Origin: Siphlonurus alternatus
Taxonomy: Eukaryota > Arthropoda > Insecta > Ephemeroptera > Siphlonuridae
NCBI GenBank assembly: GCA_949825025.1
Contig: OX463782.1
Coordinates: forward strand, 4,723,501-4,787,500
DNA: 64,000 nt
Direction of reading: 5' to 3'
A program made the position numbers and the translations under genes. Under the pieces are notes generated by a model, which worked only from the letters and a program-made list of their open reading frames with translations, was not told the origin of the DNA and did not search any database. Of this stretch, positions 1-15,145 are shown in pieces (position 1 is the stretch's first letter; each line of letters opens with the position of its first letter).

Positions 1-53
1 AATACATATTATATTGTAGAATTTTGCAAAGACAATAAAAGTAAAGTAACGTG

Positions 54-420
54 TACAGTTATGGCCAATAAGACTGGAACACTTTGCATGCTAGTGCTAG
101 AGTTTGAAGTTAAGCACCATCAGTCTACAATAAAATAAATCTGAGTTAACCTCTGACATTGCTAGAATATACGTCTAGATAGGCTGGCGCTCCTTATCTT
201 AGTCATGTTATGACTTTCAAGATGGCCACCGCGCGTAGTCGAATCTACACGTAAACTAAGATTTGTTATACTGTACTAGCTGGATTATGTTGTGACAACA
301 CTGTTGGAGCTTAGGTAACAGTCGATTCTTCTATCTCCGCTGAGTCAACTTGGATACAATAAGGCAGCGTTGCCTAATTGGTGCACGCCAAGTGTCCCAT
401 TTTTATTGACTATTACTGTA
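54..420. mobile_element. Tc1/mariner-like miniature element, copy A
   Basis: Terminal inverted repeats of about 40 bp: the left end begins TACAGTTATGGCCAATAA and continues into GGAACACTTTGCATGC, and the right end is its imperfect reverse complement, finishing near GACTATTACTGTA. Both ends are bounded by TA, the usual target duplication of Tc1/mariner elements. There is no transposase frame inside, so it is non-autonomous. The same terminal sequence recurs at 10863-11469 and at the right end of 12028-12223. A second short inverted pairing starts just inside the ends. The superfamily assignment is inferred from the TA boundary and terminal bases only. Confidence 0.6.
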
Positions 421-2084
421 CACTGATATTAAATTTACGATACACGATATTGGCAAGTTTGTAATATGCTTTATTTATTTTCTTTTTGTTGTAAAACAGG
501 CTGGTTGTTTTCATTAGCGCTAGACATTGCCAGCTGTAAACTGTTGCACGATAAAAAAGTGAAATAAATTAGAAAACTAAAGTACTTATTACAAAACATA
601 AAGCTAGTAATTTTACTTGGCGGAACACTCTGCCTATAAATTTTACAGCGTAATAATAACATTGATAGTACTGAAAGAGTTTATTTTTAATTTAAGTTAT
701 CAATTTTATGGGTTTACTGTAATATTATATTTCTTTATTTTCAGGAACCATTTTAATAACAAAATTAAATTAAAAATATTCCAATTTGGTGCCAATGCTC
801 TGATTATTTACAAGTTAGAAATGATGAAATTATCACAGATATTAATTCATTGGAAATCTGTTTTTAAACCCTGAGCAATGTACACTAAATTTGAATGAAA
901 ATGTTTATAGTCATGCTCAAGTATATCCGGATCGGACATTTTTATTCAAATGGAGTGTACACTAGATTTTCTTAGTACTTGGGACATAAATTCAATTAGT
1001 TGCAAAAAAACTGTGTAACTTTTTAGAGAAACTTTTAACAAAGATTATGATGTCACTGGACTTTTATATAATTATCACGTGAAATAATTTTAATTTGAAG
1101 AATAAAATATTTGCATCTAGGCGTTATGAAATGTAACAATGTAATTACTTTTATATAACAGTACTAATTTAACAGGCTAATTCTGAACAGATCGGCCAGT
1201 TGCCCTAGCAAATATTCTCAGCATTTACCTAGTTGCCCCTAAGGAACCATGGAAACCATAGTCAGGATGGTCTGTAATTAATAAAGGATGCCAGTAACCT
1301 ACCAAATGCACGCAGTATATAGACATTTTTAGCTATGCCCTTATTTAGGATAAAAAATGTTGGTAGTGCTGGGATCGAACTCGCAACTATCTGAAACTGA
1401 ATGAAGTGTTCGGTATATTAACAATTATCGCTCAATATCAGTCATGTAAAAAAATAGATTAGTATCGCTTGGTCATGTAAATAATTTCTACCAGCATATT
1501 GAAACATTTTGGTAACGGAACAATAATTTTACAAACAAAATCAATACATAAACACAAATGAAAGTTTCCATCTAGAGAAATACAATATAACAGATTGTTT
1601 TGTATAAATTTAATTTTGAACATATTATAATATAAACGTTATTTGAACTCTGACCTTTTAACAAAAAATTAACATAATATTAAATTTCGTATAATTAGCA
1701 TGACGTCTTTAATAAAAAGTAGAGTAGTTTATTGATTTATCATCTTAAAGTACGTAAGTGATTTTAAAGTACATGTGCTGCTGCCAGTAGTGATTTTACG
1801 AAGTTAGAATATGTCTTTCGATTTAGAATTTGCACCTCGAAACACTGCAAACTTTATTCCTATTTTAATTATGGATGTGTCCGGAAAGTCTGAGGAGGCG
1901 AACTAAAACTTTGTTGGTGTGGCCTAGAATACATGGACATTCTTGTTAACTCTCCCTAAAACATAAATCTACATCTCTTTGTGTCTTCGCGAGTAAAGGG
2001 TAAAGTTGAAATTATGCTGAAGTGTATACAGCTCCAGACAAAACTGTCGTTACCACTGCGTCATTTTTGATCAGTTTCACGCAG
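421..2084. other. AT-rich stretch without a gene
   Basis: Nothing coding was recognised. Frames of 63 and 85 codons near 471-874 lie on opposite strands of AT-rich sequence and look like chance. It contains a fragment of the repeat described at 26150 (reverse orientation, about 1245-1300) and a tRNA B-box-like motif near 1371-1384 on the minus strand. Confidence 0.5.
1371..1420 (-). repeat. possible tRNA-derived remnant (B box only)
   Basis: On the minus strand the sequence GAGTTCGATCCC matches a pol III B box (GGTTCGANTCC) with one change. The upstream bases resemble the anticodon and variable part of a tRNA, but no clear A box is visible. A decayed tRNA-derived SINE head is the likeliest reading. 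A chance match is possible. Confidence 0.25.
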
Positions 2085-2370
2085 ATGGAGTATCCACCTC
2101 AAAAATTTGTATTGTAGAAATGGATAAAAGGTACAAAGTTATGCTAATCTGATTTTTTCAGATTTTTTAAAATCATTGAACTATTTTTAAAAATTATTGA
2201 ATATGCATAGAGAGTGACGCCTCTCTTAATAAAAAGATAGGGTAAATGGAGCGTAGGTTTAAATCCAACCTTGGAAATATTTTTAAAAAGTCGGAAAAAA
2301 ATCAGAGTGGCATAACTTTAAATCCTCTATTAATTTTTGTAATAAAAAATTTTGAGGTCCATACTCCATT
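2085..2370. mobile_element. long-hairpin miniature element, family H copy 1
   Basis: Starts ATGGAGTATCCACCTC and ends with the near reverse complement (GAGGTCCATACTCCAT). The inner arms match as well, including AAAGTTATGCTAATCTGATT against AATCAGAGTGGCATAACTTT. Arms are roughly 110-120 bp around a short centre that carries GTGACGCCTCTCTTAATAAA. The whole unit would fold into one hairpin. Relatives are at 3576, 3850, 27955, 48167, 61077 and 63104. No coding capacity. Confidence 0.7.
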
Positions 2371-2444
2371 GCCAGGGTAGTTTCTAACACAAGGCCACAT
2401 CCGCCTCCTTTCCTATTAATATCCTAGGGATCTCGTCATCCTGT

Positions 2445-2530
2445 TATCTTAAAAGTTATCGGATACCTGAGGATGAATGGGCTCCGGTCTTTACTGTCCG
2501 CCATTCGTCCCTGTCTATAGATTTTACTCT
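2445..2530. repeat. dispersed repeat fragment, related to 11570-11655
   Basis: Shares the phrase ATGGGCTCYGGTCTTT and the following CCCTGTCTA with 11570-11655, where the order of the conserved blocks is the same. The flanking sequence is not obviously similar. The nature of the parent element is unknown. The overlapping 95-codon minus-strand frame (2436-2723) has no recognisable domain. Confidence 0.4.
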
Positions 2531-2883
2531 TGAGTAGACATGCTAGACATACTGAAAAGTAAAACAAAAATATGAAGAAGCGTAACGAGATTTCGGTACT
2601 AGATTTAGCAATCGCTTCTCTTACAAATTTCAAATAATAAAAATCTACCTTACAATCGTCCATAAATCGTTCAGGAGTAAAGAAATCGTTATCTTGAGGT
2701 CTACACTGTCGATATGAGAACAATGTTTGTTATGAAGCAATAACTCATCATGTTTCTGTAAGAGCAGATCAATATTTACTCACTGACGTATTATAAAATT
2801 ATCATCATTTTTTTGCTGTATAGTGTATCGAATTTTGACAGTAGACCGGCCAAGGGATACTGCAGAGATTTGATCGTATTACA

Positions 2884-3060
2884 ACCCGAGTTGAAATAAA
2901 TTTCGTCTTTTATTCCCTATTAAGTTCATCTTATTTCCACCATTTTAGAGGAAAAAAGAGGGAATAAAACGAGATTATGTCTTCTTTCCTCTTATTGAGC
3001 ATAAAATGTTATATTAATATTGTCTCTATTTCATCCTCAATTTCAACGAGGAGAAAAAAG
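2884..3060 (+). repeat. dispersed repeat family R1, copy 1
   Basis: Begins ACCCGAGTTGAAATAAAT and contains TTTTAGAGGAAAAAAGAGGG and ACGAGATTATGTCTT. The same blocks, in the same order, occur at 53406-53600 (plus strand) and about 50070-50275 (minus strand), with weaker echoes at 11766-11945 and 12700-12790. No inverted ends or coding frame were seen, so the class is not determined. Confidence 0.55.
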
Positions 3061-3575
3061 TTTTTTTTTAGTTAAAAAGATTAAGTTTAAACTTGAAAAA
3101 GATGAGTTGAAAACGTAATTTACAACTAAGGAAAACTTAAAAGATTTAACAGCGTTTTTCTATTCATAGTCGTTCTAATTCTTCATTAAAGATAATTTTT
3201 CAATTTATTCTATAAAAACGCTGTTATTTCAATTTTAATACTAAACATTTTAATGTTCGTTTATAAATTAATGAATGTCTATAAATTCCTCCAATAATGA
3301 AGAACATTGTATAAAATGAAAGGTAACGCTGCTTGATGAGGTGTAAATTTGTAACTGAAATGTTCATTAGTGTGAGACAATCAGAAATTCCTTTGTTGGT
3401 GGCGCCTCCAGCACTTGGAGCTGTGAAATGAATGAGATAGATAAGAAAGGAAGTGGTACCGCGCAGATCATGCACTCCCACGTTCTCCATTTCCTATGAA
3501 TTCTCCATCTGAGCACCACTCCAAGACATTACACTGTAGAAAATATTTTGTTATATAGATTCTTACTAAAAATAC

Positions 3576-3810
3576 AATGGAGTATCGACCTCAATTTTTT
3601 TATTGTGAGCAGAAATAGATAGAGCGCGCAAAGTTATGCTACCCTGAATTTTTTTTTTCAAATTTTTTTGAGCGTCACAAAAAGAACTTTCAATAATTTT
3701 TTTAAAAATAGTTCCCGGGCTCTAAAAAATCTGAAAAAAATCAGGATAGCATAACTTTGCACGCTCTATCCATTTCTGCAATAAAAAAATGAGAGGTCGA
3801 TACTCTATAA
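3576..3810. mobile_element. long-hairpin miniature element, family H copy 2
   Basis: Left end AATGGAGTATCGACCTCAAT, right end GAGGTCGATACTCTATAA. The inner arms pair over AAAGTTATGCTACCCTGA and TCAGGATAGCATAACTTT. The centre is shorter than in the other copies, reduced to a few bases around GAGCGTCACAAAAAGAAC. Arms are well preserved, which suggests a younger copy than copy 1. Confidence 0.75.
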
Positions 3811-3849
3811 TAGACAACCCGCATGACAATTTTTATCTTAAAAAAATGA

Positions 3850-4122
3850 GAAAAAAGGTTACCAAATTATGCTACTCTGATTTTTTTCAGATTATTTAGA
3901 GTGCTGGAACTATTTTTAAAAATTATTCAATGTTCTGCAAATTCTGTTGAACCCCTTGGATCCTTAATAAAAAGGACGGGACCTAAACGTATTGACGCCT
4001 CCAGGAGGCGTGCTCGCAGTTTCATTACTTTTTTAAAAATTAATCCTAAACTAATAGAAAGAAAAATGGAGTATCGTAATTTTGCACCCCGTATTATATT
4101 CTGCAATAAAACATTTTTTCAT
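3850..4122. mobile_element. long-hairpin miniature element, family H copy 3 (degenerate)
   Basis: The left arm lacks the usual outer ATGGAGTAT but keeps ACCAAATTATGCTACTCTGA. The centre has the family's GACGCCTCCAGGAGGCGTG palindrome. The right arm has an out-of-place ATGGAGTATCG followed by TTTTGCACCC and TTCTGCAATAAAA. It begins only about 40 bp after copy 2 ends, so two members lie nearly in tandem. The 80-codon frame at 3901-4143 lies wholly inside this repeat and is not a gene. Confidence 0.55.
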
Positions 4123-5437
4123 GATGGTCAATGTTCCTTTTAAAGCTAAAAATTATCTTAGAAAATATTACCACAGCTTAAAAGTTTTGTAATAAGAATA
4201 TTTAAAACTTATATGAATCCTTTTTACTGTAGTAATACTTTAATATTGTTATTATAGATTGGCTACTCGAGTTTGCAATCTATCATTATTAATTACATAA
4301 TATCATCCTATTAGTTTGCACGTCAACACGTAGGCCGTAGGCATTTGCATAATAATAGCTGCATTTATGCAAATTTGCATATTTTCCTTATTTCCCTTTA
4401 TATTTGATATAATATATATAAATTATAATCGGACATAAAATTTGAATAAAATGAAAGGAAGCCGCCATTTTTAATTCATTATCCTGTAAATTATGCAACT
4501 TGTTGATCACGTAAGCGTTGCGGGTTGATGCGCCTAAAGTGAAATGATTTTGTAGGTAGGTCGAATTGAATTGAAATTTAGTTAGAAATAAGACTTCATT
4601 GTTTTGAATCCTAACTTTGTATTTGCATATTATATGAATTTGAAATAAAACCTATTCTGAATCTGAATTAATTTATTTTTACAGTGTACAGTAGCTGATA
4701 AGGTTGTGAAAGGGCTGAAAGGGTTCACTACAATAATAGAAGTACGAAAGTACGATAGTATGACATTTGGGGACTTTACGAGAAAACATAGTTTAAACTT
4801 TAGTTATCATAAAAGTATAATAGGAAAGTATGATAGTTCTGACGGTTATATAAACATCGTCGCATTAAAGATATTTTCTATTCTATAATGTAATTTTTCG
4901 TAAGGATTGCATTTCTACGAGCTTGAAGCTCGTGGTGGGTATAATTAAATGAGGAACGGTTGCAGCTGCAGACAGCATTAACTGAGAGGGCCATGGAAAC
5001 CTAAATCAGGACGGACATATCTAATTTTTATTAAGGTGACGTCCAAAACCTGGAAAACCTGACAATCACATATACGTGCACTGTATACTTGGTGAAAAAC
5101 GAGAACTATTTAACCCAGAAATGGAGCATCGTATTTTTTACATGAAATAGTCACCCATCCAGATGCAAAACACGTTTGAAGATGCTTCATTTTGTTGAAT
5201 TAACTGCACCGCACTCTAATTAAAATTTAATGCCTAATAAAATATTATAAAATATATATAACATACCCAATGAATGTTGATGGATATGAATAAAATATGA
5301 TTCTCTACGTATTTTGTAGCCCATAAAAATTTAAGTGCTCGCTTCCAATTTGTAAACAAGTGAGTTTAATCAATAACTGATAGCTCATATAACACGATGT
5401 GAAATTTTACCTGCTATCTATTCTCTCTCTCTATATA

Positions 5438-5441
<4 letters not shown>
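4123..5441. other. AT-rich stretch without a gene
   Basis: No coding region was recognised. The 60-codon frame at 4706-4888 has no recognisable motif. Positions about 4985-5030 carry a reverse-oriented fragment of the repeat at 26150 (minus-strand TTTCCATGG, TCCGTCCTGAT). Confidence 0.5.

Positions 5442-5512
<71 letters not shown>
5442..5512. repeat. (TA)n microsatellite
   Basis: About 70 bp of uninterrupted TA dinucleotides, preceded by an imperfect TATATAATT lead-in. Confidence 0.95.
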
Positions 5513-5575
5513 CTTCTGGTCTTTCCGTAACGAGGCATGTTTTTTTTATTTATTTCAATAACCAATCAAATTCGC

Positions 5576-5579
<4 letters not shown>

Positions 5580-5614
<35 letters not shown>
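5580..5614. repeat. (CT)n microsatellite
   Basis: About 35 bp of perfect CT repeats. Confidence 0.95.
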
Positions 5615-5617
<3 letters not shown>

Positions 5618-6063
5618 GCAATCAATTTCAAATTTCAGCAAAACTTTTTTTAACCATAATAATTATGATGTCAATAATGTATTTATTTAACTACGTCAAT
5701 TTATATAATTATATACAAAGTTTTTAATTGTTATTTTATGTTCAAACACAATGGAAATTTTATTATCTTTTTATGACACTTGTAATAATTCCATTGTTTT
5801 ATTATTGTGGCTAGCTTTCATTGTTCACTTTAATTCTCATTAGACTCGATCGGTTACTGAATATTGTAGACATGTTTGGACGTGTCTCATTGCGATGAAG
5901 GTGTATGACAAACATATATAGTTGTGTGGCTGCGTTATAGGTATCTGTAGAGATATTTATTTGTATGATTATCCAATTATGTTTCGTGACAGACGCTGAT
6001 GACATTAGTTACCGCAATGTGGCGATGCCAGTGGCGTTAAACGTAAATCTAAATAAGGCAGAG

Positions 6064-9470
<3,407 letters not shown>

Positions 9471-9472
9471 GA

Positions 9473-9690
9473 AAGGCTGATACACATGGGTGATTTTAGC
9501 ACGTGCCGCGAATAATGCGCACTTGCTGTAATTTCCTCCCATATTTCGAAATTAAAAAGAGCATCAAAATTCAATGCGTAAACATAACTGTTGAAACTTA
9601 GTGAATTCGCTTGATGATGCATGAAAACAGCAACTATACACATGGGATTTTACAGCAAAATCAACAAAATTGCGCCTTATCGCACGCTGT
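9473..9690. mobile_element. miniature element, family M1 (degenerate copy)
   Basis: Shares the order of blocks ACACATGGGTGATTTTA, CGCGAATAATGCGCACTTGC, AAAGAGCATC and GTGAATTCGC with 24924-25133 and 43236-43460. The right boundary is unclear here because this copy has diverged and may contain extra sequence. The 61-codon frame at 9611-9796 overlaps it and is not supported. Confidence 0.4.
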
Positions 9691-10314
9691 CATGGCTTTT
9701 GTGAACTCGCCTATATTGTATGTTTTTGCACTATGTTCTTATTTACATCGCATTGCGTTGTTCAAAAAAAAATATATATTAAATCCACCTTTGTAATTTT
9801 TACTGTAGTATTATTTGTTATATATTTTTTCTCCCTCATGAATACATAACAAATAACAATTCAGAAGCAGATGATTCACAAACAGTCCAATAAGAACATT
9901 TCATTTCCCGAAGGTTGTGTAATGAATACCAGTAAACACAATACAAAGGAAATATTAATGATATTGTATAAGCTTACCTCACAGCTATTTAAAGTGAAAC
10001 TCAGGTTATTAAGTTCACAGTTAACTATATATAGTTAAATACAAGAATAGAATAACTAAACATAAAAAAGAAACCTTATGTTTAGAATATTAACAGCATG
10101 TATAGAAGACGTTTTAGTACCCAGTTTTTAAGTTACAACTCGTACGTGACGTAAGTTTGCAGACGGCAAGATACATGCAAATATTGTCTTGCGAATTTTT
10201 ATTGTATAGTAGACTTAACGAGCGTTTTTCTGATATTTTCCAGGCGGGTTTTTTAAAATTTTATGCTTCAAAAGAGATATAAAAATGAGAGGCAACGTTA
10301 GTGAAGGAAGAGAA

Positions 10315-10458
<144 letters not shown>

Positions 10459-10862
10459 CAGCTACCACAACACAAAAGCAAATAACTCCCCCACCCTCTG
10501 TCTCATATTTACTGGCCCAAAGCCATAATACACCATCCCTTTGTTTGAGATATCACACCAACAGCTTACAAAAAAATAATTTATTAATATATTCCTCAAA
10601 TCTCAAACAATACAATAACTGTTGATAGTCATGCACATTATTTTTAATGTAACCTCGTATATGGTTTTATAGAACAAATTTTTTTCTATTCGTACAAACC
10701 ATTAACTTTTTTTATGTCAAGGGCGTTCATATAGATATTATTTGAAGTCATTTTATATTCTATTTAATACTTTGTGGTGAATATTATTTTCTATTCATAG
10801 TTTTCTCCTTCTCTTTAATAGTACCTTGATGTTATATGCTTTAATGTACTATGTTTGAAATG

Positions 10863-11469
10863 TACAGTTAAGGGAAAAAATACTGGGACACTTGGCGTGC
10901 AAGAAAGACAGGGTAGCCATTAATAGTTCACTTGCCATGCTGATTGGCAACGTTGCTTATGGAGGCTTCAAGTCAGCTGATGTCCCACCGTCCTATCCAA
11001 ACCTATATGTAAAAAGACTCGAAATTGCTTTTTTGGTATCAAAAACATTTTTCAGAGGAAAATAAGTCCTTGTTTCATTATCAGAAGACCCCTAAATGGA
11101 GGGGGTAGGATATGGTTTCAAATTAAAAGTTTTAATAGTTACAGATAAAAAATTAAAATTTTCTAACATGGTATATAGCTGATGGAGAAAATTTTCCCGC
11201 CGGGGAACACTTGAAACCTCTATTATATGGTAGTGTCATGATCACCTATTTTCAAATTTGGTGCGTAAACAGTTTCAATTTTTAGCCAATCAGAGTTCTT
11301 AATAACTCTGATTGTCTGAGCCTTGTACATACCGTAGGTCTTATCCATGACATCTCCTCTTCTAGGTCTCAATTTCTTGGTCACATAAGCCGATCAAGTG
11401 TGACAATGATGCTTAAATCTACACTTAAACATGCCAGTAAGTGTACCAGTATTTTTGACCATTACTGTA
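10863..11469. mobile_element. Tc1/mariner-like miniature element, copy B
   Basis: Left end TACAGTTAAGGGAAAAAATA then GGGACACTTGGCGTGC. The right end is its imperfect reverse complement, closing with GACCATTACTGTA. The TA-bounded ends match copy A at 54-420. At about 607 bp it is longer than copy A. Its interior (about 11024-11215) is shared with 47509-47700, where these ends were not found. No transposase frame. Confidence 0.65.
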
Positions 11470-11569
11470 CAGTTGAAGTAAACAAGACTGGACAATTCTC
11501 GTGAGAGTAAGTGTTGGAACTGCCCACATGAGTATAGTAACCTCATAATCCATTAATCTTATTCCTTTT

Positions 11570-11655
11570 ATCCTCCAAAGGGTTGTCGGACATCCTAGCG
11601 TGTATGGGCTCTGGTCTTTCTTTAACGCCCTCGGCCCCTGTCTAAAATAGACATA
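11570..11655. repeat. dispersed repeat fragment, related to 2445-2530
   Basis: Conserved blocks GTATGGGCTCTGGTCTTT and CCCCTGTCTA match 2445-2530. Class unknown. Confidence 0.4.
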
Positions 11656-11765
11656 GTAGAAATGCGGTGAGAAAAAAAGCTCGAAGGCATGAGAAATTAT
11701 AAATGATAAGTTGGTTACGAGTAAACAGGTTTAGAGAAAAGTGCGGAATGTACTGTAAGTACTGT

Positions 11766-11945
11766 GCCTATACCTGTGAAATAAATTCCACACTTTGAAT
11801 TTTTTCCTTATTTTTAAGAGAAATTCCTTCATTGACACACCTTCATTTCAGATGAAAAAAATGAGATTGCGTCTTAGTTAGGGTGAAAAATTATAAATTT
11901 CGTTCCTATTAATAAATTCTCATATTTATTAAAGATGAAATTTAA
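11766..11945 (+). repeat. dispersed repeat family R1, weak copy
   Basis: GTGAAATAAATTCC, ATGAGATTGCGTCTT and AAATTTCGTTCCTATTAA resemble the R1 blocks at 2884-3060 and 53406-53600, but the match is diffuse. Confidence 0.3.
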
Positions 11946-12027
11946 TTATTATAAAATATTTTCAACGTCAAAAGATTAAGCTTATTCGTATTTGGGATAA
12001 AAATTTTCAACTAGGGTGTACTCTGAA

Positions 12028-12223
12028 TTAGCCATCACATTTAACTTGGTTTTCGTAGTGTTATTTGTAACGCTCTCAGTCATTTGTAGCCAATCTGTAA
12101 CGAAGGATATTACTGGCCGACAGGATCCGAATGATTCCCGAGCGATTCCGACGAGGACCAAGTTAAATGTAACAGCTAGTGTATCTGCCTGTGAGGAGTC
12201 CAAGTCTTTTGACCATGACTGTA
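12028..12223. mobile_element. Tc1/mariner-like miniature element, partial copy C
   Basis: An internal inverted pair, ACATTTAACTTGG near 12030 and CCAAGTTAAATGT near 12160. Beyond it, the right end carries GACCATGACTGTA, the family terminus seen at 54-420 and 10863-11469. The matching left terminus is missing or badly decayed. The two overlapping frames on opposite strands (71 and 73 codons) reflect this palindromic structure and are not genes. Confidence 0.45.
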
Positions 12224-14114
12224 CTACATAAGTTTAAAATACAAACTGGCATTACGTGCTTAGGTATTGCATGCACGTTCTTTGTGTTGTGTAGTTTTCC
12301 ATGAGAAACTCTTTGATGTTTCAAATTTTTAATAAAATCTAAAAAAATATATACGTAACTTTAATTTTACTCAGCTTGATGTTAAATTGTGATTCAATTT
12401 ATAAAATTAAAGCTAAATTTTTTGCAATATTGTAAAATTTAATAACGTATACTTGGCTTTAAAAGTTTAGCATCTACTTGAAGAGACTGCTTTTATTATA
12501 ATTACACACACTATCCATCAAAATCTCCCTCATCCACATCGGAAGGAAACCCGTCTTAAAGAGCCAATTGTCTTTTTTAAAGTGTCCCAAGAAAAGACTG
12601 GGGGGCTGGTGAAGGGGAAGAGATCGAAATAACAATAAAATCTTTGAAAGCGGGGAAAGACTGAATGCTCTCAAAAATTAATATTCTAATCAACAAATAT
12701 GCGGGGAAAAAAGAGAAGGAATAAAACTGCGAATAAAACCTTTTCAAAAGGGATTTAATCAGTGGGTCGTTTATTCTCCCCTAACCCTGGTTGACTTTTT
12801 TTTTCACTGCAGTAGTTTATATAAATATATTGAGGTTGATATAAATTTTACTGCAAATATACGCTAGTTTTAGTTTAGTAGTTGAGGGATGAATATTCAA
12901 AGTATAAACATTATATGCAAAAACATTAACAGACACATTTTTATCTCTAACTTTTTTTGCTTACTTTTTTAAAATTTTATTTTGTGCTTGCTCATCAAGA
13001 GATCTTTAATTTTTGCAGAAATAATAAATTTCAAAATAAACATTCATACATGTTTTTAAAATAAACGACATCTTATATTTAAATTGCTGACGGTTTAAAT
13101 GTTCCTATGTATATAGCTAATGCAGTTTTATGGATAATTCATATATGTATATACAACGATGATCTAAATACGTTTGAAGATGAAAAGAACTTCTTCAAAG
13201 CAAAGACTTTCTGAAGTAAACTAAAGATAAAATATTGTTAGACGCACGATGAAATTCGATAGTTCTCTAACCCCATGTGTCTCGTTTCTGCAGTAGCTTG
13301 TCTTGCCAATCAAGGAAAGCTCGTGCTCGACAGAAATAGAAATGGTCCAAGGTTGAGGTTATTTAGTGTCAAGGGTGGCTCAATCAAATTTTTTAACAAT
13401 ATAAAACTTTTCCTTCTACTGTTTACTTTTAGAGATCTGATTGTGAGGTTTAGAAAGAAATACACAGGAATGAGGCAAAACGTAACAAACTTTACACTGA
13501 GAAAAAATGTTGTTAGAATTTTAGAAATACATAAAAAATTAGAAAAAAGTTGGTTTAAGGTGGTTTGTAATTTTTGTACGACACATAATATATTATAATA
13601 TATAATCCAGCAGAAGGAGATCTTTAAAAAAAATCGTTATAAAAAGTTCAAGTGCACTAACTTGTGATGAAATATTTAAATAGAAAGAAATATGAATGAT
13701 GAAGGTGTGAAACAATTTGGTAACATTAAAAAATAGTATTTTAATTGTAACTAAAATTTAATACAAATTTCTACTATTACATTTTTTTTTAATCATGGTG
13801 TATTTGATTTTTAATTATTTGTATATACTTAAAATTTACAATTATAATATTGTAAAAAAAGTTTTTCTATCGTTTTACTGAATAAAATATCCTCATAAAT
13901 TTTAATTAAGAAAGGAAAGCAACAAAGGACTGCTAAGTAAAATAATATTACTTCTTACATCGAGCAAGCAGCGTATTCTTGGACATAAAAAATTAATATC
14001 AGAGGTGACGACATCTTAGGAATTTAATTAATTCAAGACTCAAAATTCCTCCTTCTCTTATGATACTACGTATATACGTAACTGAAACGTCTTTGGTGTT
14101 AAAAAGAGCATGTA
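12224..14114. other. AT-rich stretch with one unrecognised 107-codon frame
   Basis: No gene is supported. A plus-strand frame at 13275-13598 starts with ATG and runs 107 codons, longer than most chance frames here, but I see no domain, signal peptide or repeated architecture. A purine-rich block at 12700-12790 weakly echoes repeat R1. Confidence 0.4.
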
Positions 14115-14661
14115 AATGGGTTGGCTGCACGGCCGATTTTAAGTGGCGGAAACGAAAGAGGAGGTGCTGAAATGCAGGTGTGAATTTTATGCGAATTTTT
14201 TGAGCACTGTAACTTTGTATAAATGCAGTTTTAAAAGATGCATTTCACCTGGAGGCCATCGCCTACCGCCTTTGACGTCATCGAAATGTCAGGTTCGGTT
14301 CACTATAGATATGCATACCTGTACGCACCTGCATAACAGGTAGCCAATCAAAAACAATCTAGCCAAAATTCAAAATTTCAAATGCCTAGCCTATCGAAGT
14401 GGATGAGTTTTAAAACTTAAAAAATGCACATCATTCCATGTACGCGTACTGTAAAAACACACTGGGAGATAAGTAATATTACAAACGTACCTTTCATCAT
14501 ATTTAAATAATAGAAATTGTTTCCCAAATAGTTTCATTTTATTGAAGAGAAGATGCAATATCAAGTCCTTCCACTACTTTCAGTTTTTAAATGATTGGCG
14601 CCGTTAGCAGCAATCAGCCAATGAAAATGTGTAAATTTATCATACTGGACTCCTTCCGTAT
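14115..14661 (+). repeat. foldback left arm, outer part
   Basis: The outer 547 bp of the left 900-bp arm, pairing with about 20481-21027. Differences from the other arm include AAAGAGGAGG here against AAAAAGGAGG, and CACATCATTCC against CACATTATTCC. Contains TGACGTCA at 14273-14280. Ends at the gypsy target site CGTAT (14657-14661). Confidence 0.85.
14657..14661. repeat. target site duplication of the gypsy element (left copy)
   Basis: CGTAT, repeated at 19615-19619. The intact right foldback arm has this five-base site once, at 20481-20485 as its reverse complement ATACG, confirming a 5-bp duplication. Confidence 0.95.
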
Positions 14662-14944
14662 TGAAGTATCCTTAGTCTCTATTTGATGTAATTAAATAGT
14701 ATTAAACTTAAGGATGATTAAATAAAAACTCACGGATTCTTGAGTTTAAATTCGAAGCTGTTTATTCCATTTTTCAATACAAAAATTCTCACTGTTGCGC
14801 TCTCTAACAGTCAAAACTCGAACTATATTTTTATTTAAATTCTGTAAGCTAGCGCCATCTAGCATCAAGACTATAAACTAAAAACAGCTGAAATGAGCAT
14901 TAATAATGATACAGTATTACAACTTTATTAATAACATCATTTCA
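14662..14944 (-). repeat. 3' LTR of the gypsy element
   Basis: 283 bp. On the plus strand it begins TGAAGTATCC and ends ATCATTTCA, so the minus strand also runs TG...CA. Identical to the other LTR except for one base in the AATACAAAAATTC stretch near 14780 (AAAAATTC here, AAAGATTC in the partner). An AATAAA on the minus strand at 14761-14766 is a plausible polyadenylation signal. Confidence 0.95.
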
Positions 14945-14959
14945 TTTCTCTCTCTCTTT
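14945..14959 (-). promoter_or_regulatory. polypurine tract
   Basis: On the minus strand AAAGAGAGAGAGAAA abuts the 3' LTR, the position where plus-strand DNA synthesis is primed in LTR retrotransposons. Confidence 0.8.
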
Positions 14960-15145
14960 AAAATTAAATACCTAACAATAAATGACACAATAGTTTTAAA
15001 TCTCCAGTTAGGTAACATCATTTTGAACTACAACATTTTAATCTTACAATGCCAATTTGAATTTTTTTAGTTTGTCAAACATGAATTTTCTTACAGCTAA
15101 AAGCACACAGTATGCATATACAACATAGTGACAATATGCATACTA

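Noticed and set aside
13275..13598. 107-codon plus-strand frame starting with ATG
   Set aside because: Longer than typical chance frames here but without any recognisable domain or conserved feature; kept only as a remark in the gap entry.
14143..14343. 66-codon frame, mirrored at 20799-20999
   Set aside because: It appears twice only because the foldback arms are inverted copies. No domain, and nothing indicates translation.
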